Shown here piece by piece: positions 23,759-31,455 of a DNA stretch of 40,869 nucleotides (its first letter is position 1; each line of letters starts with the position of its first letter). The notes under the pieces were generated by a model. That model did not search any database, was not told where the DNA came from, and was given only the letters and a program-made list of their open reading frames with translations. The stretch is from NCBI GenBank assembly GCA_938029215.1, contig CALHFG010000028.1, positions 1 through 40,869 of the forward strand. Reading direction: 5' to 3'. The stretch is from an uncultured Acidimicrobiales bacterium. GTDB taxonomy: Bacteria > Actinomycetota > Acidimicrobiia > Acidimicrobiales > SZUA-35. Position numbers and translations under genes: made by a program.

Positions 23759-25294
23759 ATGAAGGTTCCTATGACGATCAACGATTTTCTCGATCGGGCA
23801 GCTGCGGTCTACCCGAATCGCCCGGCCATAGTCGACGAGCCGGACCAGGTAGCCCCGCCGCGACCTACGATGACGTATGCCGAGCTCAGCGACATTCGAC
23901 GTCAGATGGGTGTCGCAATGGATCGCATGGGAATCCCGTTCGGTGGACGTGTTGCGATGGTCTCCCACAACGCGGGCCGGTTGCTCGAGTCGTTCTATGG
24001 GGTGAGTGGGAATGGTCGGGTGTTTGTGCCGATCAACTTCCGTCTCAGCCGACCCGAGGTTGAATACATCGTTGATCATTGCGGCGCTGAGGCGCTCTTG
24101 ATCGATCCCGAACTTGCGGACGAATTGGGGGACATCCAGTGCGAGCGCAAGTGGATCATCGGGGCCGAATCGGATGCGGATTGGCTTGGAGCCGAGGGCG
24201 AACCAGTCCCGTGGGAACCCGATGAAGACCTGACAGCTAGCATCAACTACACCAGCGGAACGACCGCTCGCCCAAAGGGTGTGGAACAGTCGCATCGAGC
24301 TCGCTGGACCAACGCCGTCACCTTCGGATGGCACGTGGGCGTTTCTGATCGCGACGTGTACCTCCATACGCTGCCGATGTTCCATTGCGATGGTTGGGGA
24401 ATGCTGTACACCGTTACGGGTATGGGAGTTCCCCATATCGTTCTTCGCAAGGTCGACGGCATGGAAATCCTGCGCCGCGTTGAAGAACACGGTGTCACGC
24501 TGATGTGCGGTGCTCCGGCGGTCGCGACAGCCGTGCTGGACGCGGCCCGTGATTGGGACGGACCCATCCCTGGTTCGGGTCGGGTGCGGATCGTCTGTGC
24601 TGGAGCCCCGCCACCTACGGCGATCATTGAGCGGGTAGAGACCGAGCTGGGTTGGGAGTTCATTCAGATCTATGGCCTTACCGAGACTTCTCCGCTGCTG
24701 ACGGTGAACCGAAGCCGCTCTGAATGGGACGAGCTAAGCCCGTCGGAACGAGCGACCAAACTGTCCCGCCAAGGAGTCCCTGCGATGGGTATCGATATGT
24801 CTGTGTCGCCCAGCGGTGAGTTCCTGGCCCAGGGAAATCATGTTCTCAAGAGCTATTGGGACAACCCCGAGGCCTCGGCCGAGGCGTTGGAGGGTGGCTG
24901 GTTCCACACCGGCGACGGCGGGTTCCGCGACGATGAGGGCTACTACGTGATCACCGACCGGAAGAAGGACGTGATCATCTCTGGAGGCGAGAATGTGTCC
25001 TCCATCGAGGTGGAGGACGTGCTGTTCTCCCATCCTGAGGTGGAAGAAGTAGCGGTGATCGGCGTACCCGACGAGAAGTGGGGAGAGACGGTGAAGGCTC
25101 TCGTCGTACTTTCCGACGGAGCTTCAGCCACCGAAGCTGACCTCATCGCGTATTGCCGCGACCGGATGACTCACTACAAGTGTCCGACGTCGGTTGAGAT
25201 GCGCGACGAGCTCGCTCGAACAGCAACGGGCAAGCTACAGAAATTCAAGCTTCGTGACCCGTACTGGGCAGGCAAAGACAAACTGGTGAACTGA
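23759..25294 (+). CDS. Acyl-CoA synthetase (AMP-binding, FadD-like)
   Basis: The enzyme activates a carboxylic acid to acyl-AMP and then acyl-CoA. The 511-residue protein contains the AMP-binding motifs in order: INYTSGTTARPKGV (P-loop), YGLTETSP, a T-G-D (GWFHTGDGG), DRKKDVIISGGENVSSIEVE at the hinge, and the C-terminal catalytic lysine region TATGKLQKFKLR. The length and motifs fit medium- or long-chain fatty acyl-CoA ligases, but the substrate cannot be fixed by sequence. Its neighbours include a methylacyl-CoA racemase and two acyl-CoA dehydrogenases on this side of the window, which supports a role in fatty acid or branched acyl breakdown. ATG 23771 is an alternative start. Confidence 0.9.
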   Translation: MKVPMTINDFLDRAAAVYPNRPAIVDEPDQVAPPRPTMTYAELSDIRRQMGVAMDRMGIPFGGRVAMVSHNAGRLLESFYGVSGNGRVFVPINFRLSRPEVEYIVDHCGAEALLIDPELADELGDIQCERKWIIGAESDADWLGAEGEPVPWEPDEDLTASINYTSGTTARPKGVEQSHRARWTNAVTFGWHVGVSDRDVYLHTLPMFHCDGWGMLYTVTGMGVPHIVLRKVDGMEILRRVEEHGVTLMCGAPAVATAVLDAARDWDGPIPGSGRVRIVCAGAPPPTAIIERVETELGWEFIQIYGLTETSPLLTVNRSRSEWDELSPSERATKLSRQGVPAMGIDMSVSPSGEFLAQGNHVLKSYWDNPEASAEALEGGWFHTGDGGFRDDEGYYVITDRKKDVIISGGENVSSIEVEDVLFSHPEVEEVAVIGVPDEKWGETVKALVVLSDGASATEADLIAYCRDRMTHYKCPTSVEMRDELARTATGKLQKFKLRDPYWAGKDKLVN

Positions 25295-25339
25295 CCGCCG
25301 CGCCTGTACACCGTGACCAACAACCGGGCCGTGTCGAAC

Positions 25340-25345
25340 TACGGT
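25340..25345 (+). promoter_or_regulatory. -10 element of the lipoprotein pair
   Basis: TACGGT ends 8 nt before ATG 25354, favouring ATG over the TTG at 25345. Confidence 0.4.
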
Positions 25346-25353
25346 TGACCATA

Positions 25354-26022
25354 ATGAGGTTGATCGCGGGTTTGATCGTTGTGAGCATGTTGGCGTCGGC
25401 ATGTTCCAACGAACCGACCATCGACGATCTGGCTGAGAGTTTGGCCAGTCAACAACCAGGACTCGGCGACGCGGGAGCCGAGTGCGTGGTCGCGCAGCTG
25501 CGCACGCACTACGACCAATCCCAACTGGCCCGGCTGGTTGACACCGAGTCCGAGTCCACCGAGGCCGAGCAGGACGAATTTGCGGATCGGCAGCTGGACG
25601 CCTTGCGCGCCTGCGACCTCGAAACCCAGGTCAGCCCAGCCCTGGTTGACGCGTTTGCGTCGGCAAATGAGCTTTCGCCCGAGGTTGCTCTGTGCGCGGT
25701 GACGTCTCTTCAAGAACGTTTCGGGTTCTGGGAACTTGCCGACCAGCTTGCCCAATCAGAAAGCACCGTACGATTCCAACGCCGCCAACTGGAATCGATT
25801 TTTGCCTGCGGCGACCGCGCCGAAGTGGAACGACAGCTTGAACCCCAGCTGGTATCCCAGGGCGTCTCCGCCGCTGACGCTCCTTGTGTCGCTCAATCCT
25901 TGGCAGAGTCGATGGAGGTCGCTGATCTCACCGTGCTGTATTCGGGCCAGACCAACGACCGGTTTTTCGAGTTGTATTTCAATGCCGTGGAGAGCTGCGA
26001 CGCACTGCCGGAGGACGGATGA
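25354..26022 (+). CDS. Lipoprotein with three Cys-pair repeats
   Basis: The 222-residue product begins MRLIAGLIVVSMLASACSNE, a lipoprotein signal with the lipid-anchored Cys near residue 17. The mature part is three tandem units of roughly 55-65 residues. Each opens with a Cys in a helix (AECVVAQLRTHY, ALCAVTSLQERFG, APCVAQSLAESME) and closes with a second Cys (RACDLETQ, FACGDRAE, ESCDALPE). Each unit probably makes one disulfide that pins a helical hairpin. It resembles no family I can name. The stop overlaps the next gene's ATG (ATGA), coupling it to a second lipoprotein. It is exported and outer-face anchored; the function is unknown. Confidence 0.78.
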   Translation: MRLIAGLIVVSMLASACSNEPTIDDLAESLASQQPGLGDAGAECVVAQLRTHYDQSQLARLVDTESESTEAEQDEFADRQLDALRACDLETQVSPALVDAFASANELSPEVALCAVTSLQERFGFWELADQLAQSESTVRFQRRQLESIFACGDRAEVERQLEPQLVSQGVSAADAPCVAQSLAESMEVADLTVLYSGQTNDRFFELYFNAVESCDALPEDG

Positions 26023-26642
26023 AAAGTCTGAATCGATGGGAACCGGCGATGAGATCGGGTCGTCATAGGTGTATGACCTCCTCCTCCTCCTCCCCAAAAT
26101 TCTTCCTTACCGTGTTGTTCGCCTTGGGCATCGTTACAGCAGCGTGCGGTGGCGTCGACGTGTCGGTAAGTGCTGATGACAGCGGCGGCCTACCCGTCGA
26201 CCCGGACGACACCGCTTCGGGCGACGACGGTGACGGCCAGATAGACCAGGACGGCGGTGACGGCATCATTCTGGGCGGTGGCCCCTACGCGATAGGCACC
26301 GTGAAGATCGTGGTCGAGCACCCAGAAGCCGAGACCGTCACATACGAACTGGCCTGCTTTGGCGACACCGCCACCCTCATTCCTGATCCCACCGACGGGG
26401 TACGAGCAGATCGAGCCTGCACGGCGCTTGCGGATGCCGCTATTGAGCAGTACTTGGCGCAGGGGGCGGATCCGGGCGAAATATGCACCGAGATCTACGG
26501 CGGCCCTGACCTCGCCACGATCACCGGAATGCTGAACGGCCAGGACATCGATCGCTCTGTAGACCGCTCAAACGGTTGTGGTATCGATCGTTGGGATGTT
26601 CTGTTGGCCGACGTCTTGCCGCCGGCCCTAGGGAACCTGTAA
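26019..26642 (+). CDS. SSI-like (subtilisin inhibitor-like) lipoprotein
   Basis: The 207-residue product has a hydrophobic signal (FFLTVLFALGIVTAACGG) with a lipobox Cys, an Asp/Gly-rich linker (about 30 residues after it), and a C-terminal domain resembling Streptomyces subtilisin inhibitors. Its four cysteines (ELACFG, RACTAL, EICTEIYGG, NGCGIDRWD) have the spacing of the two SSI disulfides. At the position of the reactive site, two residues after the third Cys, it has Glu where SSI has Met, so an inhibitor of Glu-specific proteases or a non-inhibitory relative is possible. The coupled start at 26019 is used; ATG 26073, just before the hydrophobic stretch, is a good alternative. Confidence 0.75.
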   Translation: MKSLNRWEPAMRSGRHRCMTSSSSSPKFFLTVLFALGIVTAACGGVDVSVSADDSGGLPVDPDDTASGDDGDGQIDQDGGDGIILGGGPYAIGTVKIVVEHPEAETVTYELACFGDTATLIPDPTDGVRADRACTALADAAIEQYLAQGADPGEICTEIYGGPDLATITGMLNGQDIDRSVDRSNGCGIDRWDVLLADVLPPALGNL

Positions 26643-26647
26643 ACGGC

Positions 26648-26809
26648 TCACGCGGCCTGGGGAAGACGCTCGTCGCGATCTCGCTCTTGTTCAGTCGGAC
26701 GATCGAGGAACGTTAGCGGCCCAAAGGCAAGAGCGAGGCGTGCCGTTGCGATGGCCTCGGCCGGTGAGAATGAAGTTGTCAGTGCGTTGCGGAGGGAGGT
26801 TGCTTCCAT
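26648..26809 (-). CDS. Possible small protein (53 residues)
   Basis: A minus-strand frame beginning MEATSLRNALTTSFSPAEAI contains a hydrophobic centre (TARLALAFGPLTFL) and a charged end (EQERDRDERLPQAA). It fills most of the 219-bp gap between the SSI-like gene and the racemase. No ribosome site or -10 hexamer is clear, so it may not be a gene. Nothing else is evident in the gap. Confidence 0.3.
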   Translation of the reverse strand: MEATSLRNALTTSFSPAEAIATARLALAFGPLTFLDRPTEQERDRDERLPQAA

Positions 26810-26861
26810 ATCGCCATCATGGAGGAGGGGTGTGACAGTGACTGTTCTCTGCAGTCAGTTG

Positions 26862-27995
26862 CTATCCAACAGCTCCGCTCGCCCGAAGTTCAGCGATTCG
26901 GGCACCCAGTCCGATTGATTCCAGAACGTCGTCGGTGTGGGCGCCTGCGTGAACGGGGGGTCCCTGTATCGCTCCCGGTGTTCGGCTGAATCTCGGTGCT
27001 GGCGATGGTTGGGTAACCCCAGCGATCTCGGTGAAACTGCCTCGAGCAACGTTGTGCGGGTGCTCGGCCGCTTCTTGAAGCGACAATACCGGGGCGAAAC
27101 ACACGTCCGTATGTTCCATGAGCGAGTTCCACTCGTCCCGCGTCTTACCGGCAAACACGTCGGTCAAACGAGCCTTCAGTTCAGGCCACTGTGTTTGGTC
27201 CATTTGGGCTGCAAAACCCGGGTCGTCGTCGAGGCCGGTGATCCTCATCAGTTCTGCGTAGAACTGCGGCTCGATCGATCCGATGCTCACATACTCACCG
27301 TCAGCGCACCGATACACGTCGTAGAAGTGCGCTCCGGTGTCGAGCATGTTCGTGCCTCGCTCGTCGTTCCAGAATCCCATCGCCCGCATGCCCCACATCA
27401 TGTTGGTAAGCGCAGCCGAGCCTTCGACCATGGACACATCGACCACTTGTCCAAGACCGCTGGAACGCGCCTCCAGGACTCCACACACAATGCCGAACGC
27501 GCAGTACATCGCTCCGCCACCAAAGTCTCCAACGAGGTTCACAGGAGGTACCGGTGCCTCTCCTTGTCGCCCCAACAAACCCAACGCGCCGGAGAGGGCG
27601 ATGTAGTTGATGTCGTGTCCAGCCGACGCGGCGTAGGGGCCGTCCTGGCCCCACCCCGTCATTCGGGCGTAGACCAACCCAGGGTTTATCGCGTGGCAGT
27701 CGTCGGGCCCCAGACCGAGGCGTTCAGTGACCCCGGGTCGAAAGCCCTCTAGAAGAACGTCTGCATTCCGCACAAGCTCGAGAACGACGTCGATGCCGTC
27801 GGCATGCTTGAGATTCACTGCGATCGAGCGACGCCCGCGGTTCAGTGTGTCCACCGGTGGGGTATCGGGCGTTCGGGCGTTGGGTCGCTCTACTCGGATC
27901 ACGGTCGCCCCCATGTCTGACAACAGGCCCGCGGCAAACGGCCCCGGTCCAATTCCTGCGAGCTCGACGACGGTAATTCCTTGAAGGGGACCCAT
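26862..27995 (-). CDS. mcr: Alpha-methylacyl-CoA racemase (CaiB/BaiF family)
   Basis: The enzyme interconverts (2R)- and (2S)-methylacyl-CoA, needed to degrade branched acids. The protein, 377 residues from ATG 27995, opens MGPLQGITVVELAGIGPGPF, the racemase signature. It keeps the catalytic residues known from the mycobacterial enzyme at almost the same numbers: H127 in SAGHDINY, D157 in VGDFGGG, and E242 in SIEPQF. This start is chosen because TAGGTT lies 7 nt upstream on the minus strand; the frame runs 15 codons further but those residues look non-coding. It neighbours acyl-CoA synthetase and dehydrogenase genes. Confidence 0.92.
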   Translation of the reverse strand: MGPLQGITVVELAGIGPGPFAAGLLSDMGATVIRVERPNARTPDTPPVDTLNRGRRSIAVNLKHADGIDVVLELVRNADVLLEGFRPGVTERLGLGPDDCHAINPGLVYARMTGWGQDGPYAASAGHDINYIALSGALGLLGRQGEAPVPPVNLVGDFGGGAMYCAFGIVCGVLEARSSGLGQVVDVSMVEGSAALTNMMWGMRAMGFWNDERGTNMLDTGAHFYDVYRCADGEYVSIGSIEPQFYAELMRITGLDDDPGFAAQMDQTQWPELKARLTDVFAGKTRDEWNSLMEHTDVCFAPVLSLQEAAEHPHNVARGSFTEIAGVTQPSPAPRFSRTPGAIQGPPVHAGAHTDDVLESIGLGARIAELRASGAVG

Positions 27996-28002
27996 GAGGC
28001 TG

Positions 28003-28008
28003 AACCTA
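28003..28008 (-). promoter_or_regulatory. -10 element of the racemase gene
   Basis: On the minus strand TAGGTT ends 7 nt before the ATG at 27995, which decides the start and suggests a leaderless mRNA. Confidence 0.5.
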
Positions 28009-28096
28009 GCTGCGGACGCCAATCGTCTCCAATCGCTCACATTGCCCGATACTTGGTCGATGGTTCAACAAGCATCACGACACAGCGAGGACGATT

Positions 28097-29080
28097 GTGT
28101 ACGGCTCGAAACCTTCAACCCCAGAATCGGCCGCCAAATCGAGTCGATGGCCCGATCGTCCGAGTCGGCTGCGTCGGGCCAACCATCTGGTTGACCGCCT
28201 ACCGATTGGCATCGTGGTGCTGGCGTTCGTGGCGGCTTCCAGCTCGGCTCTGGCCGCAGGTCTTGTGGCGGTTGGCGCTGAGGAGCCAGACGTCGAGCTG
28301 TTGGTCGGCTACACCTACCGGTCGGTTTCCAACCCGTGCGGTGAGGTGCTGCCGTTCGGGCTCGTGGTGCCGTCGTCATACGCGACCGTCACCAAATGCA
28401 TCGAGGTGCACAATCGGTCCGACGCCGACATTTTTGGGCTCACGCTCACAGACGCCGATGTTGGCGACGGGCCAACGCTGATCGAGTCGTTGGGGGCAGG
28501 GGACCGGGCCACTTTTTACGCCACCGTCGACAGCGAGGGCGACCTGTCGAGCACGACGCGCCTAACGGTTGAATCACCGGCATTGTCAGTGAGTGCGGAG
28601 AGTCGGACGTTCGTGGTTGAAGGCGCCCGCATCTCCGGCAACCTTGGGTCGGGATCGGCCGGGGAGGTCTCGCTCACCGGACGCACCCGGTCGGGCCACC
28701 GACTCGATCGGACCGTCGCAGTGGACGACGGAGATCGGTTTGAGTTCGACGAACTGCCGCCGAGCAACCTCCGCGGGTACTGGCTGACGCACGGGCAAAC
28801 CGCACTCCTGCACCGGACGATTGTGGTAGCTGAGGGTGACCAGGTGAACGTTACGAGCTCGGTGGACGTCGCTGATGACCAGTCGAGCCTTGCGACAAGC
28901 TCGACCGTTGTCGAGAGGTCACTGGTCGCGGCGCCCCAGGTGCTCGCCTTCGATGCTCCGGTCGAGCCCATCGAAATGCCCCGACAAAAGCGACTGCTCA
29001 TCATGGCCGGATTACTGCTGTCGGGGCTCACCGTCGCCCTTGCGATTCCGGCTCGCAAGGCGCCACCGACCGGTCGATAG
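28097..29080 (+). CDS. Membrane-anchored extracytoplasmic protein, unknown function
   Basis: The 327-residue protein has a basic N-terminus, a signal-anchor helix (PIGIVVLAFVAASSSALAAGL), and a large Thr/Ser/Asp-rich beta domain (VGYTYRSVSNPCGEVLPFG ... KCIEVHNRSDADIFGLTLT). It closes with a C-terminal membrane helix (LLIMAGLLLSGLTVALAI) and short basic tail. The middle, TKCIEVHNRSDADIFGLTL, looks like an Ig-like or DUF11-type conserved repeat of surface proteins, but the family was not identified. GAGG lies 6 nt before the GTG start. It stands alone between the divergent racemase and a strong terminator hairpin. Confidence 0.68.
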   Translation: MYGSKPSTPESAAKSSRWPDRPSRLRRANHLVDRLPIGIVVLAFVAASSSALAAGLVAVGAEEPDVELLVGYTYRSVSNPCGEVLPFGLVVPSSYATVTKCIEVHNRSDADIFGLTLTDADVGDGPTLIESLGAGDRATFYATVDSEGDLSSTTRLTVESPALSVSAESRTFVVEGARISGNLGSGSAGEVSLTGRTRSGHRLDRTVAVDDGDRFEFDELPPSNLRGYWLTHGQTALLHRTIVVAEGDQVNVTSSVDVADDQSSLATSSTVVERSLVAAPQVLAFDAPVEPIEMPRQKRLLIMAGLLLSGLTVALAIPARKAPPTGR

Positions 29081-29101
29081 CCTCCGTCGACCTGGTGGCT
29101 T

Positions 29102-29135
29102 GTGTCTGGGACTGACCGCCGTCAGTCCCAGACAC
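29102..29135. terminator. Perfect 15-bp inverted repeat, terminator-like
   Basis: GTGTCTGGGACTGAC and GTCAGTCCCAGACAC pair perfectly around the loop CGCC, 21 bp after the preceding stop. There is no T-tract, so it may be a terminator of the actinobacterial type or a dispersed palindromic repeat. Confidence 0.65.
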
Positions 29136-29284
29136 GGCGTTTGGCCGCTCAGCGAGATACCCATTTGAGTCATTCGGGTAAATGTTGTAGGTCGTTTGCC
29201 ATGTTTGGCTTCATCCTGCCGCACGAGTGTCGTAGTGTGAGGAAGCGACCGCTCAACGGAGCGCGGTTGCGAAAGGTAGCTCTA

Positions 29285-29461
29285 ATGCAATCCCCAGTAG
29301 ACCCCACACGCCTTCTAGGGCGTAACTCTCAGGTCCACACCGGTAGCGGCGTGATCACCGGCACCATTTTGGCCGCCGGCCCTCGTGGCGTAAGCGTCCA
29401 GTGCAGCGATCGAGTGGTCAAGGTGGCTTCATCGGAACTTCGGAGCATTCGACCGGTCTAG
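29285..29461 (+). CDS. Small conserved-looking protein (58 residues)
   Basis: The product begins MQSPVDPTRLLGRNSQVHTG and ends SDRVVKVASSELRSIRPV. It is predicted to be a small beta-barrel-like, SH3-type fold (alternating strands VITGTILAAGPRGVSVQCS). AAAGG about 9 nt before the ATG is a plausible ribosome site. It lies between two strong hairpins, so it forms its own short transcription unit. The function is unknown. Confidence 0.55.
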   Translation: MQSPVDPTRLLGRNSQVHTGSGVITGTILAAGPRGVSVQCSDRVVKVASSELRSIRPV

Positions 29462-29466
29462 CTGGT

Positions 29467-29481
29467 CGCCAGTTACTGGCG
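29467..29481 (+). terminator. Terminator hairpin after the small gene
   Basis: CGCCAG and CTGGCG pair around the loop TTA, followed by TTATCGATTT. It begins 6 nt after the stop of the 58-residue gene. Confidence 0.5.
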
Positions 29482-29551
29482 TTATCGATTTGAACAGTTA
29501 GGGTGACGGCCACTAGGTCGAGCTCAGCGATCCCAGTCGCGAGTCAGAGTC

Positions 29552-29594
29552 GAGGCACGGCCGGGACTCCGCGGCGGAGTGCTGGCCGTGCCTC
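29552..29594. terminator. Large two-part hairpin
   Basis: GAGGCACGGCC pairs perfectly with GGCCGTGCCTC (11 bp), enclosing an inner ACTCC/GGAGT stem. It stands between the 58-residue gene and the convergent redoxin-fold gene. No other feature is visible in 29482-29669. Confidence 0.6.
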
Positions 29595-29669
29595 ATCTAC
29601 GATATTCGTGCCCGAAAACAGCCGCGGCCGAAAAGTCGGGGGTGTTGGTTTGGCGCTGGCCGACTGGAG

Positions 29670-30251
29670 CTAGTCGAGAGCAGGCGTGCCAGCGAAGGGC
29701 AGAGGGTCGCCGGGCCGCGGAATCATTGGGCGGCTCCAGCTAAGAATCTTGGAAAGATGCGCAGTGACTTCGCGCCAAGCGGTGGGGTCCCACCCCGACG
29801 CGCTGGCAAACGAAAGGTCTGAGTAAATGGCGGTGACGCTGGGCAGCCGTTCGATTCCGAGGGTCTCGACTACTTTGCGGTCCTCGTCGGAGAACGTCAG
29901 GAACTTCTCCGCCCATGGACCCAAGAACTGCCTGCAACCGTCCGCGTCGGCGGTGCAAAGCCAGGCGGTCCGAACATTTGCCGGTGTGAAGTGATCGAGA
30001 AAGCGTCCCGCCGTCTCCAAAATCCACGCAGATTCGTGGGTGTACGGGTCGAGAGAGACCAGCAACATCGGATAGGACGTCAACCAGTCACGAACGGCAT
30101 AAGACTTGCCAGAAATTGAGTCGAGGACCATCTCCTCGGGCGCGTAACCCACGGCGTGCGAGGGTAGCGCAATGCGGCGGTTTCCCAGAACTTCTGCGCG
30201 AACAAAACTCCGCGAATTCCCAGCAGGCCCACCATTTGCAGTGTTTGGCAA
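29670..30251 (-). CDS. Redoxin-fold (thioredoxin-like) protein, start uncertain
   Basis: Roughly 193 residues from a TTG at 30251. The core follows the redoxin pattern: GYAPEEMVLDSISGKSYAVR, YPMLLVSLDPYTHESAW, then a cis-Pro region GIERLPSVTAIYSDLSFASA and a C-terminal WREVTAHLSKILSW. No CxxC is present; the only cysteines are C-T-A-D-A-D-G-C in the middle. No ribosome site or -10 supports any particular start, and the frame can extend into the divergent dehydrogenase. An overlapping minus-strand frame (30080-30265) encodes a plausible hydrophobic N-terminus (MVGLLGIRGVLFAQ), so a frameshift is possible. The function is unknown. Confidence 0.65.
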   Translation of the reverse strand: MPNTANGGPAGNSRSFVRAEVLGNRRIALPSHAVGYAPEEMVLDSISGKSYAVRDWLTSYPMLLVSLDPYTHESAWILETAGRFLDHFTPANVRTAWLCTADADGCRQFLGPWAEKFLTFSDEDRKVVETLGIERLPSVTAIYSDLSFASASGWDPTAWREVTAHLSKILSWSRPMIPRPGDPLPFAGTPALD

Positions 30252-30272
30252 TCCAGCTGCAACACTGGCGTA

Positions 30273-31427
30273 ATGTCTGACGCTCAGGTATCGAATCCGT
30301 TCTTTAATGAAGACCACGCGGCATTTCGCTCAGCAGTGAGTGATTTTGTGGCGGCTGAGATCACGCCGAACGCCCATGAATGGGACGAGGCCGGCGAGTT
30401 TCCTCGTGAGCTCTACAAGAAGGCTGGTGCACTGGATCTTTTTGGTGATGGATTCAGTGCCGAGTACGGCGGTCACGGCCAGCGCGATGCCCTCATGCGG
30501 ATGGTGATCATGCAGGAATTGTCGCGGTCAGGCTCGGGTGGTGTCGTCGCAGGAATGCTGAGCAACTACATCGGGCTGCCACCGGTGGAGAAGTACGGGT
30601 CACATGAGCTGAAGTCAAAGGTGTTGCCACCGTGCATGGCCGGCGACCACATCGGAGCGCTGGCAATCACCGAACCCTCCGGTGGGTCCGACGTCGCCCG
30701 AATCACCACCACGGCCAAACGGGACGGCGATCACTACGTCGTCAACGGATCCAAGACGTTCATCACATCCGGCATGCGTGCAGATTGGTTCACGACAGCC
30801 GTCAGGACGGGCGGAGAAGGGCCCGCGGGCATCTCCATGCTGGTTATCCCCGGGGACGCTGAAGGGCTCTCCAGGACGAAATTAGACAAGATGGGCTGGT
30901 TGGCATCAGACACCGCAACGCTCTACTTCGACGACGTGCGGGTACCGGTGGAAAATCTGCTGGGCGAAGAGAACGCAGGGTTCAACTACATCGTTACGAA
31001 CTTCAACGCCGAACGCATCGACCTCGCCACCCAGTCGATCACCTTCGCACGGCTTTGTTATGAAGAAGCCTTGGCATGGGCTCGTGAACGAAAGACGTTC
31101 GGGAAGAACCTGGTTCAGCACCAGGTGATTCGCCACAAGCTGGTCGATATGGATCGAAGGATCAATGCGTGTCAGGCATGGCTCGAGCTTTTGAGCTGGC
31201 GTCTCAACGAAGGCGACGATCCCGTTGCCGAAATCGCCGAAGCCAAGGTGGACGCCACGCTGACCTTTGAGTTCTGCGCACGCGAAGCTGCTCAAATTCT
31301 TGGAGGAGCTAGCTACCTGCGCGGCGATACCGTCGAACGGCTCTACCGAGAGGTGCGAGTCCAAGCCATCGGTGGCGGATCGGAAGAGATCATGAAGGAC
31401 CTCGCCGGCCGCCAGCTCGGCCTGTAA
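30273..31427 (+). CDS. Acyl-CoA dehydrogenase (LCAD/IVD-type active site)
   Basis: The FAD enzyme oxidises acyl-CoA to 2-enoyl-CoA. The 384-residue protein has ALAITEPSGGSDVARITTTA and RKTFGKNLVQHQVIRHKL, family signatures, and ends VQAIGGGSEEIMKDLAGR. The C-terminal catalytic Glu of MCAD (Y-E-G-T) is absent there. Instead E247 in FNAERIDLA sits where long-chain and isovaleryl-CoA dehydrogenases place their base, so it belongs to that group. It could serve fatty acid or branched-chain breakdown; the substrate is not determinable. It is convergent with the next dehydrogenase gene, with 28 bp between stops. Confidence 0.9.
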   Translation: MSDAQVSNPFFNEDHAAFRSAVSDFVAAEITPNAHEWDEAGEFPRELYKKAGALDLFGDGFSAEYGGHGQRDALMRMVIMQELSRSGSGGVVAGMLSNYIGLPPVEKYGSHELKSKVLPPCMAGDHIGALAITEPSGGSDVARITTTAKRDGDHYVVNGSKTFITSGMRADWFTTAVRTGGEGPAGISMLVIPGDAEGLSRTKLDKMGWLASDTATLYFDDVRVPVENLLGEENAGFNYIVTNFNAERIDLATQSITFARLCYEEALAWARERKTFGKNLVQHQVIRHKLVDMDRRINACQAWLELLSWRLNEGDDPVAEIAEAKVDATLTFEFCAREAAQILGGASYLRGDTVERLYREVRVQAIGGGSEEIMKDLAGRQLGL

Positions 31428-31455
31428 CTACCCTTCCGGGCTTCGCCCCAGGCGG

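Noticed and set aside
26840-26856. Small inverted repeat GACTG/CAGTC after the racemase gene
   Set aside because: A 5-bp stem with a 7-nt loop is expected by chance.
29102-29461. Longer 119-codon start for the small gene at 29285
   Set aside because: The extension crosses the 15-bp hairpin and lacks a ribosome site; ATG 29285 has one.
31438-31448. GGGCTTCGCCC hairpin between the two dehydrogenase genes
   Set aside because: The stem is only 4 bp with no T-tract, too weak to call a terminator.
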